Below are positions 40,001 to 51,600 of a DNA stretch of 64,000 nucleotides, in pieces. Numbering within the stretch: position 1 is the first letter of the stretch; the number at the start of each line of letters is the position of its first letter. The notes under the pieces are model-generated. The model was not told the origin of the DNA. It ran no database searches and was given only the letters and a program-made list of their open reading frames with translations. Where the stretch lies: positions 1,860,001 through 1,924,000 of the forward strand of contig CP099846.1 in the NCBI GenBank assembly GCA_030062745.1, in the 5' to 3' direction. The stretch is from Capitulum mitella (taxonomy: Eukaryota; Arthropoda; Thecostraca; Pollicipedomorpha; Pollicipedidae). The position numbers and the translations under genes are program-made.

Positions 40001-41268
40001 AGTATCTCTTTCTGGAGTTGAATTTTTTCTTCAAATCTGTCACAACAAAAGCACAGGGGTTACATTTCTGTTGCTCTAAGTCACTACTTATGTCTAAGAC
40101 ATTGCAACCTGGCCATTTGTGAATGCCTTTGAATCATTAGAGATGAACGAAAGCACTAAATTCAGTTTATCCGTTTATACCAAAACTTCCTGAGGAATTC
40201 ATTATGGGAACACATACATATAGAGGCATATGCATCACATATGTGAAAGACTGTGACTCATGCTACAGAAGTTTAGAACTTACAGACACTTGTTTTCAAT
40301 CTTCTGTTCTGTTAGAGCGCGTGACAGTCCTCTATTGTTGGATCGCAGTTTAATCAGCTTGGGATCCTTGTACACTGCTGAAATAAACAAACAATCAAAA
40401 TGGCAGTATAACTTTCACAGCATGCAGGCAAACCATCACATTAAAAATTTTAGTAGGGGCAACCATTCAAAAACCTAACCATATCCAAAGATGTACCCAC
40501 TAAACCACATGTACAAATGACAACCACAAGTTGTAAGGGATGCTTATGATCACCCAGTATGCAAAAATTGACAGATTCCAGTCATATCTCTTTTGGACAT
40601 AACTAGGACAGGAAAATGGTCTTGGGACAGCTTTGAATTTTTCCTGGCCAAACTGCCAAACATGGAGCAGCACAACCAACCTAAGGGTAGCTCACTGGAT
40701 TGCAGCACATGGCATGATAATACCCTTCCCAATTAGACATAGTTCAACAAGTAGCAACACAGCCACAGTGTGATATGTGCCTCAAATGCATCACATGTGT
40801 TACATTTTGATGACAGAAACCAGTGTAACTTTCTGTTGATTGCAAAACAATTCCCTAAATCAGGAGACACCACATTTAAAAGGCAGGTTAGGTTGGTACA
40901 TTCTGTCTCAAATGGGGTCGCTTGCTGCCATATTTGGTGCAGACTTGAGGATGTCCAAATACCTCTTTTACCTCTCTGACATAGTTTGCAGATTGGATGA
41001 TCATAGCATACAGAGTGCAGAGAAGCACAAAAAGAATGCACTGAACAACACAATACAGGTCAAGCAAACAGGAAATATCTACCAATATCATTTAACAAAC
41101 AGACAAAACAAATTCCTGAGAGTCACACTAACTGCTGTCATTCTTGGATTTCGAGAGCTCAAGAGACATCTTCTGCCGCTGCTTCGCCCTCATTACGATG
41201 CCTTTCTTTATAATGAAGGGCCGGAATCTTTTCCTCTTCACAGAATCTGCAGGCTCTGCAGTATCCAT
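33930..41268 (-). CDS. sgo: Shugoshin-like cohesin protector (ten coding exons)
   Basis: Shugoshin recruits PP2A to centromeres and protects cohesin from removal until anaphase. Proposed exons in order are 41133-41268, 40284-40377, 39958-40036, 39280-39475, 38668-38910, 37929-38430, 37580-37674, 36776-37281, 34685-36144 and 33930-34026. All phases agree and give 1135 residues. A coiled coil at about 46-145 includes LIKLRSNNRGLSRALTEQ, like the SGO N-terminus. An SGO-type motif, RRRLPVSYREPCLNK, ends exon 9. Between these lie a SUMO-interacting-motif-like array (exon 8), Arg-Gly-rich stretches and Pro/Gln repeats (exon 9). The start codon sits just inside an exon (acceptor at 41276-41277), so a 5' UTR exon lies upstream. 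Exon 8 has two possible donors: a stronger GTGAGT at 36789 would need one further exon. Introns and exons are more GC-rich than the flanking DNA. Family identity is firm; exact exon edges in the middle are less so. Confidence 0.83.
34685..36144 (-). CDS. sgo: Shugoshin exon 9 (large, with SGO motif)
   Basis: A 486-codon exon from APDDPLEGPSWRVW. It contains two Arg-Gly-rich tracts, then degenerate Pro/Gln repeats (EEPPPAADELPTGAAPLAVH type). It ends RRRRLPVSYREPCLN plus two bases of the next codon at a GTGAGT donor. The ending matches the conserved basic SGO motif (YKEP.L..KLRR) that binds phosphorylated H2A. Confidence 0.82.
36776..37281 (-). CDS. sgo: Shugoshin exon 8 with SIM-like repeats
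   Basis: Acceptor TTTCGTCCCCAG. Encodes 15-residue repeats of the type DESIIVSRRAAAPDP. The donor CAG/GTCTGC at 36775 keeps phase 0 into exon 9. The stronger GTGAGT donor at 36789 leaves phase 1 and would require an extra exon, perhaps in the open stretch at about 36400-36690. Confidence 0.7.
36860..37215 (-). repeat. In-frame 45-bp repeat encoding DES(V/I)(V/I)(V/I)S units
   Basis: Seven units encode DLDESVIVS, a decayed NESFAS, DASIIVS, DESIIVS, DESVVIS, DESVVIS and DRSAVVV, mostly followed by (R/K)-x-A/T-x-x-P-D. The first five are spaced 14-15 codons apart and the last two are further apart. Acidic residues next to a triple-aliphatic core fit the SUMO-interacting-motif pattern. Confidence 0.75.
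37580..37674 (-). CDS. sgo: Shugoshin exon 7
   Basis: A short exon encoding GPAEPELERSPPVQQPRPRQ and an Ala run, flanked by acceptor GACACTGGCAG and donor GTACGG. It is the only frame and acceptor that match the phase-2 end of exon 6. Confidence 0.55.
37929..38430 (-). CDS. sgo: Shugoshin exon 6
   Basis: About 167 residues of low-complexity linker with two copies of VLVPAEERL(F/S)GDEA. Acceptor GTGCCGACAG, donor GTAAGA (strong). The two phases agree with exons 5 and 7. Confidence 0.72.
38668..38910 (-). CDS. sgo: Shugoshin exon 5
   Basis: Encodes DPTSSQSSSVLNGSS, then KVLPTVAGNVISHPSIVLP and an acidic EQDEEQEEEQEA run. Acceptor CGTTGTTTCAG, donor GTTCGC (weak). The phase fits both neighbours. 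Confidence 0.7.
39280..39475 (-). CDS. sgo: Shugoshin exon 4
   Basis: Begins MHEEDLSRINDVFRGALQQL, the end of the coiled coil, then becomes Arg/Ser-rich. Acceptor CTGCATTGCAG, donor GTCAGT. Degenerate copies of its left boundary lie in the preceding intron. Confidence 0.8.
39476..39765 (-). repeat. Intronic duplications of the exon-4 3' splice boundary
   Basis: Going upstream on the minus strand, the intron before exon 4 holds about four degenerate copies, roughly 70-75 bp apart, of the segment covering CCCCTCTGCATTGCAG and the exon start. Two copies keep a full acceptor (boundaries at 39667/39668 and 39737/39738). Their downstream codons still resemble HEEDLSRI (for example HVHEERLSQIRD and LHKEGLLEVHD). 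Confidence 0.6.
39825..39869. repeat. Perfect 20-bp inverted repeat, 5-base loop
   Basis: ATTATACTGTCCTGGTGTTT at 39825-39844 and its exact complement at 39850-39869, inside a shugoshin intron. It may be the core of a short fold-back insertion. Confidence 0.92.
39958..40036 (-). CDS. sgo: Shugoshin exon 3 (coiled coil)
   Basis: Residues 77-103, containing FEEKIQLQKEILGNHE. It continues the heptad pattern. Acceptor GTTGTGACAG, donor GTAAGG, ending in phase 0. Confidence 0.85.
40284..40377 (-). CDS. sgo: Shugoshin exon 2 (coiled-coil core)
   Basis: Residues 46-76 with KLRSNNRGLSRALTEQKIE, matching the conserved NNR/K-x-L-(A/S)-x-AL pattern of shugoshin coiled coils. The acceptor is TTTATTTCAG and the donor GTAAGT. 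Confidence 0.88.
41133..41268 (-). CDS. sgo: Shugoshin exon 1 (first coding exon)
   Basis: Encodes residues 1-45, a basic N-terminus starting MDTAEPADSVKRKRF, then one base of the next codon. The acceptor TTCCTTGTTTAG lies eight bases before the ATG on the minus strand. The donor is GTTAGT. Confidence 0.8.
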
Positions 41269-41276
41269 GATGGTAT

Positions 41277-42535
41277 TCTAAACAAGGAAAAACAAATTAG
41301 TTTATCAAGTCACAGCTGGTCCCAGAAACTAGTCCTTAACCTTACTTCTCTGAAGCACATATCATGTATTAGTTCATGCTATGCATCTTGGGATCCTTGT
41401 GGGATTATCAGAATAAATGTAAAATCGGGTGGGAAGCATTACTGTTGACTAATGCAATGAAAATATGTGAAACTAGCATTTCTTGATCAAGATCTTCCCA
41501 AAATGTAACGAGCAGAGCTGGCAGTTTCTGACTGAAATACACTCTTTGGAAATGATCATCAGAGATAACCCTGAAAGTCGGCTATTTTCGTTTTGGACGT
41601 CCGTGACATCCGTTTAACTCACTGACAGTGAACTTTCGTTTGAACCTTAACGGAGACCGAGCACATTACGCAAATGAGCATGCCTTGACTGCATTCGCTC
41701 CACTCACCTGTGTACGGCCTTGAACTCACCTAGAGAACCCCTGAGTGAGTAGTCTACCAAGCTAAATACTCTACACCCGATACTTCAAACCCATTGTAGA
41801 TATCAACAAATGGCGTGTGGGCAGTTCCTGTGGTGTAAGTTTTCGAGAGGAATGCTATGTAAATAGGTGCAATTTTGAAAAACGTTTGGTAGAAGCAACA
41901 AGTGAATAAATGACGTAATACATAGCATTTGCTAATTCTTCTATGATATTTAAATAACACGATAAGTTTTAGGAAAATCATTTTCCGCAGGGTTTAGCGT
42001 AAAAATAGAACTTTGCGATTTCTTATGCGATACCATAATCCGACTATAATAATACATGATATTGCACAGCGGGTTATTTGAATTATTCTGATACATATAT
42101 GGCGCATTTAGGGTGCCTGGCGGCTTTCCTTTTGGTACCAGCAAATTCGGTGTTTCTATTGGTTATCGCTGATCGGTGAAGACTTGCGTGGGCATGATAA
42201 CTATGTCCTTAGAGGTCCCCATAAATTTATAAATTCCTATATACTGAAGCATCATCTGAAACAGAAACTTGTCTTCATATTTTCTGTGAGTTGTTTAGTT
42301 TTTATCGTTGCTGCACAAAAGCATAGTTAATGCTATAATCTACAACACCCAATTTTGTGCAAGCCATATTACTGGAAGAAGATGGGTGCAAATGTAGATT
42401 GTGTCTTTTCCTGCAAAGGCTATAATTCTTTGCATGCCATCATATTACCAGCCCCATATTGGTCTAGTAAACCTCATTTGCTTTAGTAGTGGATTACAGC
42501 ATCTAAACATAATCACTGAGAACAAGTTTTTTCAG
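41277..42535. promoter_or_regulatory. Divergent promoter interval of sgo and separase-like gene
   Basis: Both genes start translation just after an acceptor, so noncoding first exons must lie here. Minus-strand donors CAG/GTGAGT (exon end 41708) and TAG/GTGAGT (exon end 41730), and a plus-strand donor GA/GTGAGT (exon end 41744), cluster within 40 bp. CpGs and CGTTTT motifs occur at 41580-41720. A bidirectional promoter with near or overlapping transcription starts is the simplest reading. No TATA box is obvious. Confidence 0.5.
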
Positions 42536-42538
42536 ATT

Positions 42539-42604
42539 ATGTCCAAGCTGGTGTTGGAGAACTTAAGGAATCTGGTATTTACCAATTTGCTGACTGATGT
42601 TGAG
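42539..42604 (+). CDS. Separase-like exon 1 (start codon)
   Basis: MSKLVLENLRNLVFTNLLTD to donor GTAAGG, phase 0. The acceptor TTTTTTCAG is three bases before the ATG, so the 5' UTR is spliced. The next 950 bases of intron hold nothing recognisable. Confidence 0.65.
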
Positions 42605-45600
42605 GTAAGGTTTCTTTTTGCACTGTTTGCAATACTGTGATTTTAAGAGCAATTTTTTCATTGCTTTTGACAGTTATTAGAGAGTTATTGCTTGTAAGAA
42701 GTGCCTTGTCAGAAACATGTGCCCTTAAATCGTGTGAACACTCATTTGGCAGGAAATGGTGAAGGCACCTGCTTATTTATATGGTATATTGAGTATATTG
42801 TAGCTATCCAACTTGTTAAAACTGCATGCAAAACTGTCTAACCTGATTCTGTGACCCAGTCAAAATTGATTTGTTGTTACAGTGTCCTGTTGCAATATCT
42901 TCAGACATGTGCCATGTTAAGAATTTCCCTTTGTTACATCTCAGGTGATTAGCCACCCCACACAAGGAACCTGAAAGAGAATTTCAGGTTGTAGTTATGT
43001 TTGCTTTGCCAACTTAACACATTTCAAAGTTCCATGTACAACATAAAACAGTGTTTCACATGTTCAGCTACTACCTTGTTGCATCATGTTACATCAAACA
43101 TTAGGCATGTGGGAAGCACATAAATAAGACACAAAACATAATCACACATACATATCACTGCTATACACAAAATAAGTGCCCAGTCTCAGTAAGAAGTATT
43201 TTGCATCAGCCCTTCTGCACTGCTGCAGTGAATGCAGAACCTGAAAGTGATTTTAAAAGCTTCTGCTGGTTTTACCATAACCATCCCACACCATGACCCT
43301 GGGTCTTTTAATTAAGCAGATTGTTTTTTCCCTGAAATCCCTTACTAATTTTTGGATTCAAGTTCAAAATGATGAAGCAATGTCCGATGTGACCTTTTTC
43401 TGCTCCATTACAAAATAAATGCTTGTTTCGCAGTGGATATCATAACACTCTGTCACAACAAGCACACTTTTTGGACACAGAAACATGCATCTTGAGTCAG
43501 GGTTGATTCTGTCTCTGAACCCTTGATTCTCTTGTTGCTGTAACACTGTGACAGTGGCCGCCGCTGGTGCAGGCGTTCGCGTCGGCCGGGCCCACGTACG
43601 AGGCCGTGTACCAGATCCTGCGGTCGGCCGCCTCCCAGCTGCAGCACCAGGCCAGCCGGCTGGCGGCGCCGCAGAGCCAGGTTCTGCTGCAGGCCGTGCT
43701 GCGCTGCTGCGCCGCCTTAGGCCGGCTGCCGGACGGAGCGACGGCCGAGTTCTGCGAGATCGTCTACTGCTTCATCTATGCCTGCGCCGGGAAGGTGAGG
43801 CCGGCCGAACGATGCGGTGGTTGTCGGACGTTGGTCGCGAGTCTTGTGGGTGTCGTCGCGAGCCGGATTTTCGGCGGTTCTCTCTGCAGCTCATCATCCA
43901 CCGGGAGTGCGCTGACATAGCTCTCTGCCGCTTTTTTGCCCTCACTGTCCACTGTGGTTTTGCCTTGTTAGTGGACAGTGCTTTGTCAGTGGACAACAAA
44001 GTTGTCCACTGCCCTGCTCTCCTTGCTGTTCCTTACCCTGTCCACTGCTCTGATGTCCGCTCTGATATGCTTCCTGTCCACTGCACTGTCAGTCGCACTG
44101 TTCGCCGCCCTGACGGTGCTCACTGCCGACAGGAGGAGTTCCAGCTGCTGGCCGACTTCTGCAGCCACCTGGAGCGCCTGGTACCTCTCGAGCCGGCCGC
44201 AGCGCCTGCCTCGGCCGTGTTCGGCAACATGTCGAGTCTGCTGCTGAGTACCGGCTGGCGGTGTCGGCCGGCGGCGCTGGCCGCCACCCTCCTGCTGGCC
44301 AGTCTGCGACACCTGCTGCTCAGCCGGCCCGCCAGCGCCAAACTGTCGGCGGCCGTCTTCTCAGTGTCGGAGTGGGCCCGCTCGGCGGCGGCCGGCGGCC
44401 CGCTGGCCGATGGCCTGCTGACGCTGGCTGCGGCGGCGCCGCCCTGCCAGCGGCCGCCGCTAGCGCTGGCCGCCGTCCGGCTGGCCTGCTGCGGCGCCGG
44501 CCGGCCGCCGGCCGCGCTGCCGGCGCGGCTGCGCCAGCTGCTGCCGGAGCCGCCGCCGGCCGTCCAGCTGGTGGTGGGCCTGCTGGAGGCGACCGCCGGC
44601 CGGCCGGGCGCCCTGGCGTCGGCCGCCGCCGCGCTGCAGCAGCTGCAGGCCGGGGAGGAGGCCGCCGAGCCGCTCTACACGGTGTACGTGCTGCTGCAGC
44701 AGCTGTCGGGAGACGGGGACGCCGCGACGGTGAGGAGCGGCGCCTTGTGATCGCGACACGAGGCCGGCCGGCCGCCTGTACGCGGGGGTCGGATACGGAG
44801 ATGTAATGGCTTTGAACCGAGTGGGAATGGCTGCTCTCGGCTTTCATGGGGTGGCGTAGACGCAGGGTCAGGTTTACGGACGCCAGATCTCGACTTTTGA
44901 GGAGAAGATCAGCTGCTACGGGACTGTGAATCGTATTCCGAATGGCGTCTGGAATGATCAATGAATTAATCAGATTGGTGGCCGTCAAACGACATTGTGG
45001 CAAATATGTATGTGATGTATGTGATGCATGTAGCGATGTACGTGATCGATTTTCGGGTAAACGCCTGCTGGCCGTCGTCAGTTGCGGATAGTTTTGAACT
45101 GCTTCATTTCTTGAACTGTTAGATTTCTTGTGAGTTACCGCGCATCATATCATTTAACCGCTGAATAGAAGCTGCCACCAGTTTCCGGCGTCACTCCTTG
45201 TCTTCGTCCCCCGCACGAGTTGCCAACGGCGCCAGTTTTCGGCGCCAGTCGCCGCGCCTCCTGACTGGCGACTGGCGCAGCCGCAGGCGGGGCCGGCGCC
45301 GCGCCGACGTCCGCGCTGACCGGTGTAACCGTCCGCCGTCCGCCGGCAGGTGACGGCGCCGCTGGCGACCCTGGCCTGCGACGCGGCCTCGCTGCTGGCC
45401 GCCTGCCCGCTGCCGGCGCGGCTGGCGCCGGCGGTGGCCGGCCGCGCCTGTAACGCGGCCCACACGCTGCTGGTGCAGGCCGCGCGGGACGCCGCCGCCC
45501 CGCCGCCGCTGGTGGCCGCCGCCCTGCGCATGCTCGCACGCATGCTGCGGCTCGGCGAGCGGCTGGCCGGCGCCGACGGCAGCTGGTGGTCCACGGTGCT

Positions 45601-48600
45601 CGGTGAGGAAGGGAACTGCCGTGGCCATCGGAGCTGGGAAGTGAACAGCTCGTGTGGCTCGCGATGTTTGGTTAAAGGAAGGCGAAGTCTGATACGTCCA
45701 TTGCGTGGTAACGCGGGTAGGGTATGCTAGTCTGCAGTGCTGGACAAAGTGATGAGGTTCGGTGGTTTGCGGACTGTACATTGTTACATTGCTGCCTTCA
45801 TCGTTTGTTTAGGACTTTGTAGACTTGTCTTCAAGGCAAAGTTACATAGACAGTGTATGTATCTGTTTCATGCTCTGCAAGGGCAAAGTCTGTAGTCTGC
45901 AGTACCTATGCCATATGAGAAGTTCGAGTAGAGGACGCGTAGGTCATTTTCCACAACGATGAATAGGAACCAGGGCCGGATGTTTTTTGTGTTCTTGTAG
46001 GAAGGTGCCACGGTGGTGTACAATCTTGCAGGTCATACACAAAAGCGCAGTTAATACCCATATGATCTCGCGATGGGCATTGTTCAGGAAACTGTCCGAA
46101 TAATTTTTGGCATTAACATGAGTAAATATTCCTTTTTTAGAAAAATACGTATGGCTTGGCATCCAGTCATGAATCTTGGTGGTATCTTACAGTGAAGTAC
46201 AGTGAAATTTGTTTAGGGATTTATTTAAAATTAGTCCACTCTTGCCAACTCCAGAAATGTTTAACAACTGACTGCTTATGCCTTTTAAAGCCTCCAACGA
46301 TAAAGCGTAAATGCGGATGCATAATACACCACTTAAACTCACGTGTATGAAAATATTTTCGGGGCAGATGTTCGTGTGGAATGTCTCTCGGCACCAAGAA
46401 ACGGCAGTCTTCAAACCCTGGACTCGCCTACACTCGGCAAGTGGTCACGCAGCGCTGTGGCGTGCCTCAGGCCCGTATTCCCTCACCCCTGCAGTTGGTG
46501 ACCTTGTCTGACCTTGACTGACGCGGAGAGCGCCTGTGCCTGTGGCCGCGCCCGGCCGGCTCTCCAGTTGACACGTATCCGTGCCGGCCAGTGACTGTGT
46601 CCGGGAACCTGGGCGTGGTGGCCCACCGCGCCGGCCAGCTGCCGGAGGCCGCCGAGGCGCTGACCACGTTCCTGGAGTGCGCCGCCGCCGCCGACCTCCG
46701 CCAGATCAAGGCGAGTCTCCGCCGCCGGAGGCGTGCGCCGCGCCGACCGGGCCGGCAGCTCGGTCGGCGGCGTCCTGCAGACGGCGTGGCGGTTTGTCTG
46801 AGGCGAGCCGGCGCTCAGACGGTGGCGTTCGAGAGTGACGCGCCGGTGGAGGGGTCGCCTCACTATCCCCGCCGCGCCGCACTCGCTCTTCTGACCGCGC
46901 CTCCGCGACTGTCGCGACTGTTTGTATCCGGTCTTCATCGCCCCCGCTGTCGCCCAGCATTGCTCGCCCGTCCGCCTTTGGTTCCCGTGGTGGGACGGAC
47001 GCCGTCACCGCGCCGCCCGGCCTGCTCTCCATCGGCCTCCGATAGCCGGCGGGCTAACCCGCCCCCGCGCCACCTGCCGGCAGTCGTCCAGCGTGGCGTC
47101 CAAGGTGCAGCTGCTGGCCGAGGTGCAGCGGTCGCGGGAGCAGTTCCCGGCCGCGCTGCGGGCCGTGGCGCGCGCCCTGCCGCTGGCGCCCGACCACCGC
47201 GCGCAGCTGCTCACGCTCTGGGCCAAGATCAAGCGGGACGCCGCGCGACGCCAGCAGACCGACTGTCTGGTGAGAGGCTCTGGTCCGGCTGCGGTCCGAC
47301 CGTGGCTCGGCTGTGGTCCGGCTGTGGTCCGACCGCGGTCCGATTTTGGCCCGACTGTGGGTCGGCTGTGGTCCGACTGTGGTCTGGCTGTTGCCTGTCT
47401 AGTCCGGCAGTGGTCTGACTGTGGTCGGTCAATGGTCAGGCCGTGGTCCGACTTTGGTCCGGCTATGGTCCGGCTGTGCTCCGTGTGGTCCTAGACGAAG
47501 TCTCTGTAGCGCACTGGCCAAGGAGATGCCAAGGGACTTTTCATTCGCCGCAGTCAAGGGACTTTTCAAAGATGCGGATGCCGTATTGACTGCGCTCGGC
47601 AGCTGGCTATGACGCAGCGAACGAGGGCGAGATTTTCAACCGAGACAGTTACAGTGAACCTGACGCCAGCGCCTGAACTGATGTGACCTGGGCTCGACGT
47701 CGTCAGGGTGAGACGGTGGTGAAGGTGATGTCGGAGGTGGGCGCAGACGTGCTGGGTGGCGGCGACTCGGCAGACGCCGTCCGTCTCCTGAAGCTGGAGA
47801 TCAAGCAGTACCTGTTGGTCAGGTCAGTCTTCTCCCCGATACATGTATCTGAACTGACCGGCTCTCCTCTGACAATGCGGCATATGCCTAGAAGATATGT
47901 GAGAAAATTTGATGCGTAGTATTTATACTGCACCCATTTATGGAGCTGACAGAAAAATGTGGTCGAATTCTCCGAAAAATGCTATTGTGCGGCATTGCCA
48001 TTGCGCAAAATGATGCAAAAACTCATCAAGTGGACGACCGAGACCGTAACGTTTCACTACGTCTCGTTCGATTGTTGAATGGGCGTTTAGCGCTTTCTAG
48101 ATGCCTGTGGATGAATTCGATATCCATTATCCTTGCACACGTAGTAATCATTTTTCAGATTAGTTATGACCGCGTGGTCCACGAGTAGCTATCCCATGTC
48201 ATCAGTCACGGTAATACGTAATCGGGACATCGGGGACAAACGACATTCTCAAATCCTTTATTTCCATGCATCACCATCGGGAGAATGCTACACATTCCCG
48301 ACCCGGAGCGGGGGGGGGGGCAATTGTTCCGCCGCCACTGCACGTCACGGCCCCACAGTCATGTTTGTCTCGGCTCTCCGTCAAGCAGTCACCCATCCTG
48401 GCGGCACGCGGACGTCTGTGCCCGTTACAGCGGCCGCGAGCTGGGCGAAGCGGTGGAGGCGGCTCTGGACGACCTGGCGGGACGGCCTCTGGCGGCCGCA
48501 GACCGCGCCTGGCTGCTGGTGGCCGGCGTCCGCGCCCAGCCGACCGGACCGGCCGAGGCCGCCGCCGAGCACTGTCGCCAGGCCGTCACGCTGCTCCGCG

Positions 48601-51600
48601 AACAGGTGCGGCGCGAGCGGCCACTGGCGTGACGCCGTTGTAGCACGCTCGTCACGCGGAGTGGTTGTCCTGACTTGTTGACCACGGGCCGGCGTGGCCT
48701 GCGGTCTGTCCAGAGTCCGAGTCCGCCGGCCCTGTAATTCGTCCGTCGTGGCCCGAGGCCGGCCGGTCCTGTGATCTGTTCATCACGGTCCGAGGTCGGC
48801 CGGTCCTGTGATCTGTTCATCACGGTCCGAGGCCGGCCGGTCCTGTGATCTGTTCATCACGGTCCGAGGCTGACCGGTCCTGTGATCTGTTCACGGTCCG
48901 AGGCTGACCGGTCCTGTGATCTGTTCATCACGGTCCGAGGTCGGCCGGTCCTGTGATCTGTTCATCACGGTCCGAGGCCGACCGGTCCTGTGATCTGTTC
49001 ATCTTGGTCCGAGGCCGGCCGGTCCTGTGATCTGTTCATCGTGGTCGGAGGCCGACCGGTCCTGTGATCTGTTCATCACGGTCCGAGGCCGGCCGGTCCT
49101 GTGATCTGTTCATCACGGTCCGAGGCCGGCCGGTCCTGTGATCTGTTCATCGTGGTCGGAGGCCGACCGGTCCTGTGATCTGTTCATCGTGGTCGGAGGC
49201 CGACCGGTCCTGTGATCTGTTCATCGTGGTCGGAGGCCGACCGGTCCTGTGACAAGTGCTCACTGCGTCACTTCGTAGAGTCCGTGGGTGTTTCCTGGTT
49301 TCCCCGACCGGTGGACGAGTTCGCCCGACAGGAGGTGTGTCGAGAGCATTTTATGATATGTCTAGACTGTTAAATTGTGTTCATGTCTTTCTTTTCCTGT
49401 TCCTGTCTTAAAGCGGTCTTTCTGTCCAAAGAATGTTGATTACCAGGGTTGATTACTATTTTTTTCACTCCATCCTCCATGCCCGTCAGTAGTCTGCTTT
49501 TCCGTTGGTGTGTATAAATTGTTAGTTTGCGCGTTTCACTGTGCGCTCAAAGTGAACTCCTTTTACAGTTGGAGCCTGACAAAGTGTCTTTACTGAGCCT
49601 ACATATGTGCATTGCCAACTACTATTTGTGCATCTCCCAGAAGAGAGTAGAAATAGAAGCTTCGAAGGCAAGTTCCTTTCTTATCTGGTGTCGGGAACAT
49701 CGCACGTAATGCGCTGGCGTCTCGTTTTCTTTTCTGTCGGTGCCAGAATCACCTCGTTCTTTTGTTTTGTGCCATGAATTGTTCATTTTCAGCCCGTATT
49801 GTTTGGTCGATGGTCTAAACATCTATGTACCAGGGCTTTCAAAGCTGGCATAGCAAGGCCCATTTTAATGGTATTTCTTTCCATGCATCAGCTAATATTG
49901 AAGTTATCCAGATTCGGTATGGTAGCCGGCGTACCTCCGCACGGACTGGTACACCCCGGCCCTCCGCCCCCGACAGGTGTCGCCCCTGACGCGGCTGAAC
50001 CAGCGGCCCGCCCAGCCCGACGACGAGGTGGACCTGGACGCCTCGTGCACGGTGGTGCCCGACTACCTGGCCATCAACCTGGAGCGCGAGACGCAGACCC
50101 TGCGGCCGCTGCAGGCCGTGATGGAGCTGGCTGACCGCCTGCTGGGAGCGGTCAGTCTCCGGCGACGTCCTGTCAGAGGCCGTACGGACCGTCGCCCGTA
50201 CGGCCTGAGACGCCCTGAGACCCAGGACCACTGTACTGAGGGGCGTCCAGACAGTGGCCTCAGAGGTCATCTCCGTGGAATGCTCCAACATCTTCTCGAC
50301 AAGTGTCTAGATAGCTGTGGCCCAAGACCGTCAAGTGCAAAAGCGTGCGTCATTGAATAAGCAGACAGCCATTAAGTGACTACCGGCATAGTTCTGATCA
50401 GCGTGATAGTTCTGATCAGGCCATCGATTTTTGGTCTTAGTTTAGTTGATGTTTCACGTGGCGTTCTGTGACGTGTGCTATGCCAGACGTCGTGATAACA
50501 GTGAAGTTCCCCACCCTGCGCCCACTCTGCCGCGTCGTGTCCGTCGCGTGACGGCGGCTCTGGACGCGGTGGCCGGCAGGACCTGGTCGAGTCGGAGGAC
50601 TACCCGCCGGCGGAGCTGCTGACGGCCGTGGCCGGCTCGGCCCGGCTCTTCTCCGGCCTGGGCTACCGGCTGCAGGCCGGCCGGGCCTGGCGGCTGGCCC
50701 GCCGCGCCGCCGCCCGGCTCGGTGACACGCAGCTGGCCGTCAGCGGTGAGACTTGCAGCCGAGGCCGCGCCGCCACCTCGGCTCGGAGCGAGGCTGCTGC
50801 CTCCTGCGGGGAATGATGTCGGCGGTGTGTCGGCGTAACGCGCCTCCACTCCGAAGCCCGGAGCGGCGATGGACGTTCAGCCCGTGCTGAGTAGCATGGG
50901 GGGGGGGGGGAGGCTGAAGCTGTTCTTGCAGTTCTGGGTTTCACCGGCTTCTGTCTGCTTGTCTGGCATCAGACACGTCTGCCGATTTGGCAGTGTGCAG
51001 GTTCGGCGACGCTGCGCGGCTGCTGAGATTGTCTGGTCAGCTGTGTCCTGTGTCCTGTCCTGAGTGGCTGCTCGGGCTGTCCGGACAGCTGCGTCTCCGT
51101 GCGCGGTCTGACGCCGGCGGCTGCCCGTGCCGCTAGCTGCCTGTGAGCTGCTGCAGCTGGACCTGTGGCCGGCCGGGGAGGCGCTGACCGAGGTCTCCGC
51201 TCTGGTGGAGGCCGCCGACGACCGGCTGGTGACGCTTCGCTGGCAGGTGGCGCGCGCCTGGCACCACTACCACCGGCACCAGGTAACGGAACGATGGCCC
51301 CGCCCGCATTAGCGGACGGACCTCAGCGGTGCGTCACTATGTCGGCAAGGTGTGATGCACCGCACCACTTCACGCCATCTGCGGATCCAAGCACGGGTTT
51401 TCCCGCGTCATCTCGGCCAACAGGAGACCGTGGGAGCCGCTGCGCTGATCGGTCTCCACGCCTGCAGGTGGACGCGGCCACCCGGCTGCTGGACTCGGTG
51501 CTGACCGACCCCCTGCTGCTGTCCCGCACCACGCCCCACTTCCGCGTGGCGGCCGACGCCCACCGCCTGGCTTCGCTGTGCGCCCGCGTGCCGCCGGCCG

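Noticed and set aside
44320..45003. 227-codon minus-strand open frame
   Set aside because: Antisense of separase-like exon 3. Pro/Ala/Arg composition explained by GC bias.
48690..49255. CRISPR-like regular array
   Set aside because: Units are contiguous, with no unique spacers, and sit in a eukaryotic intron.
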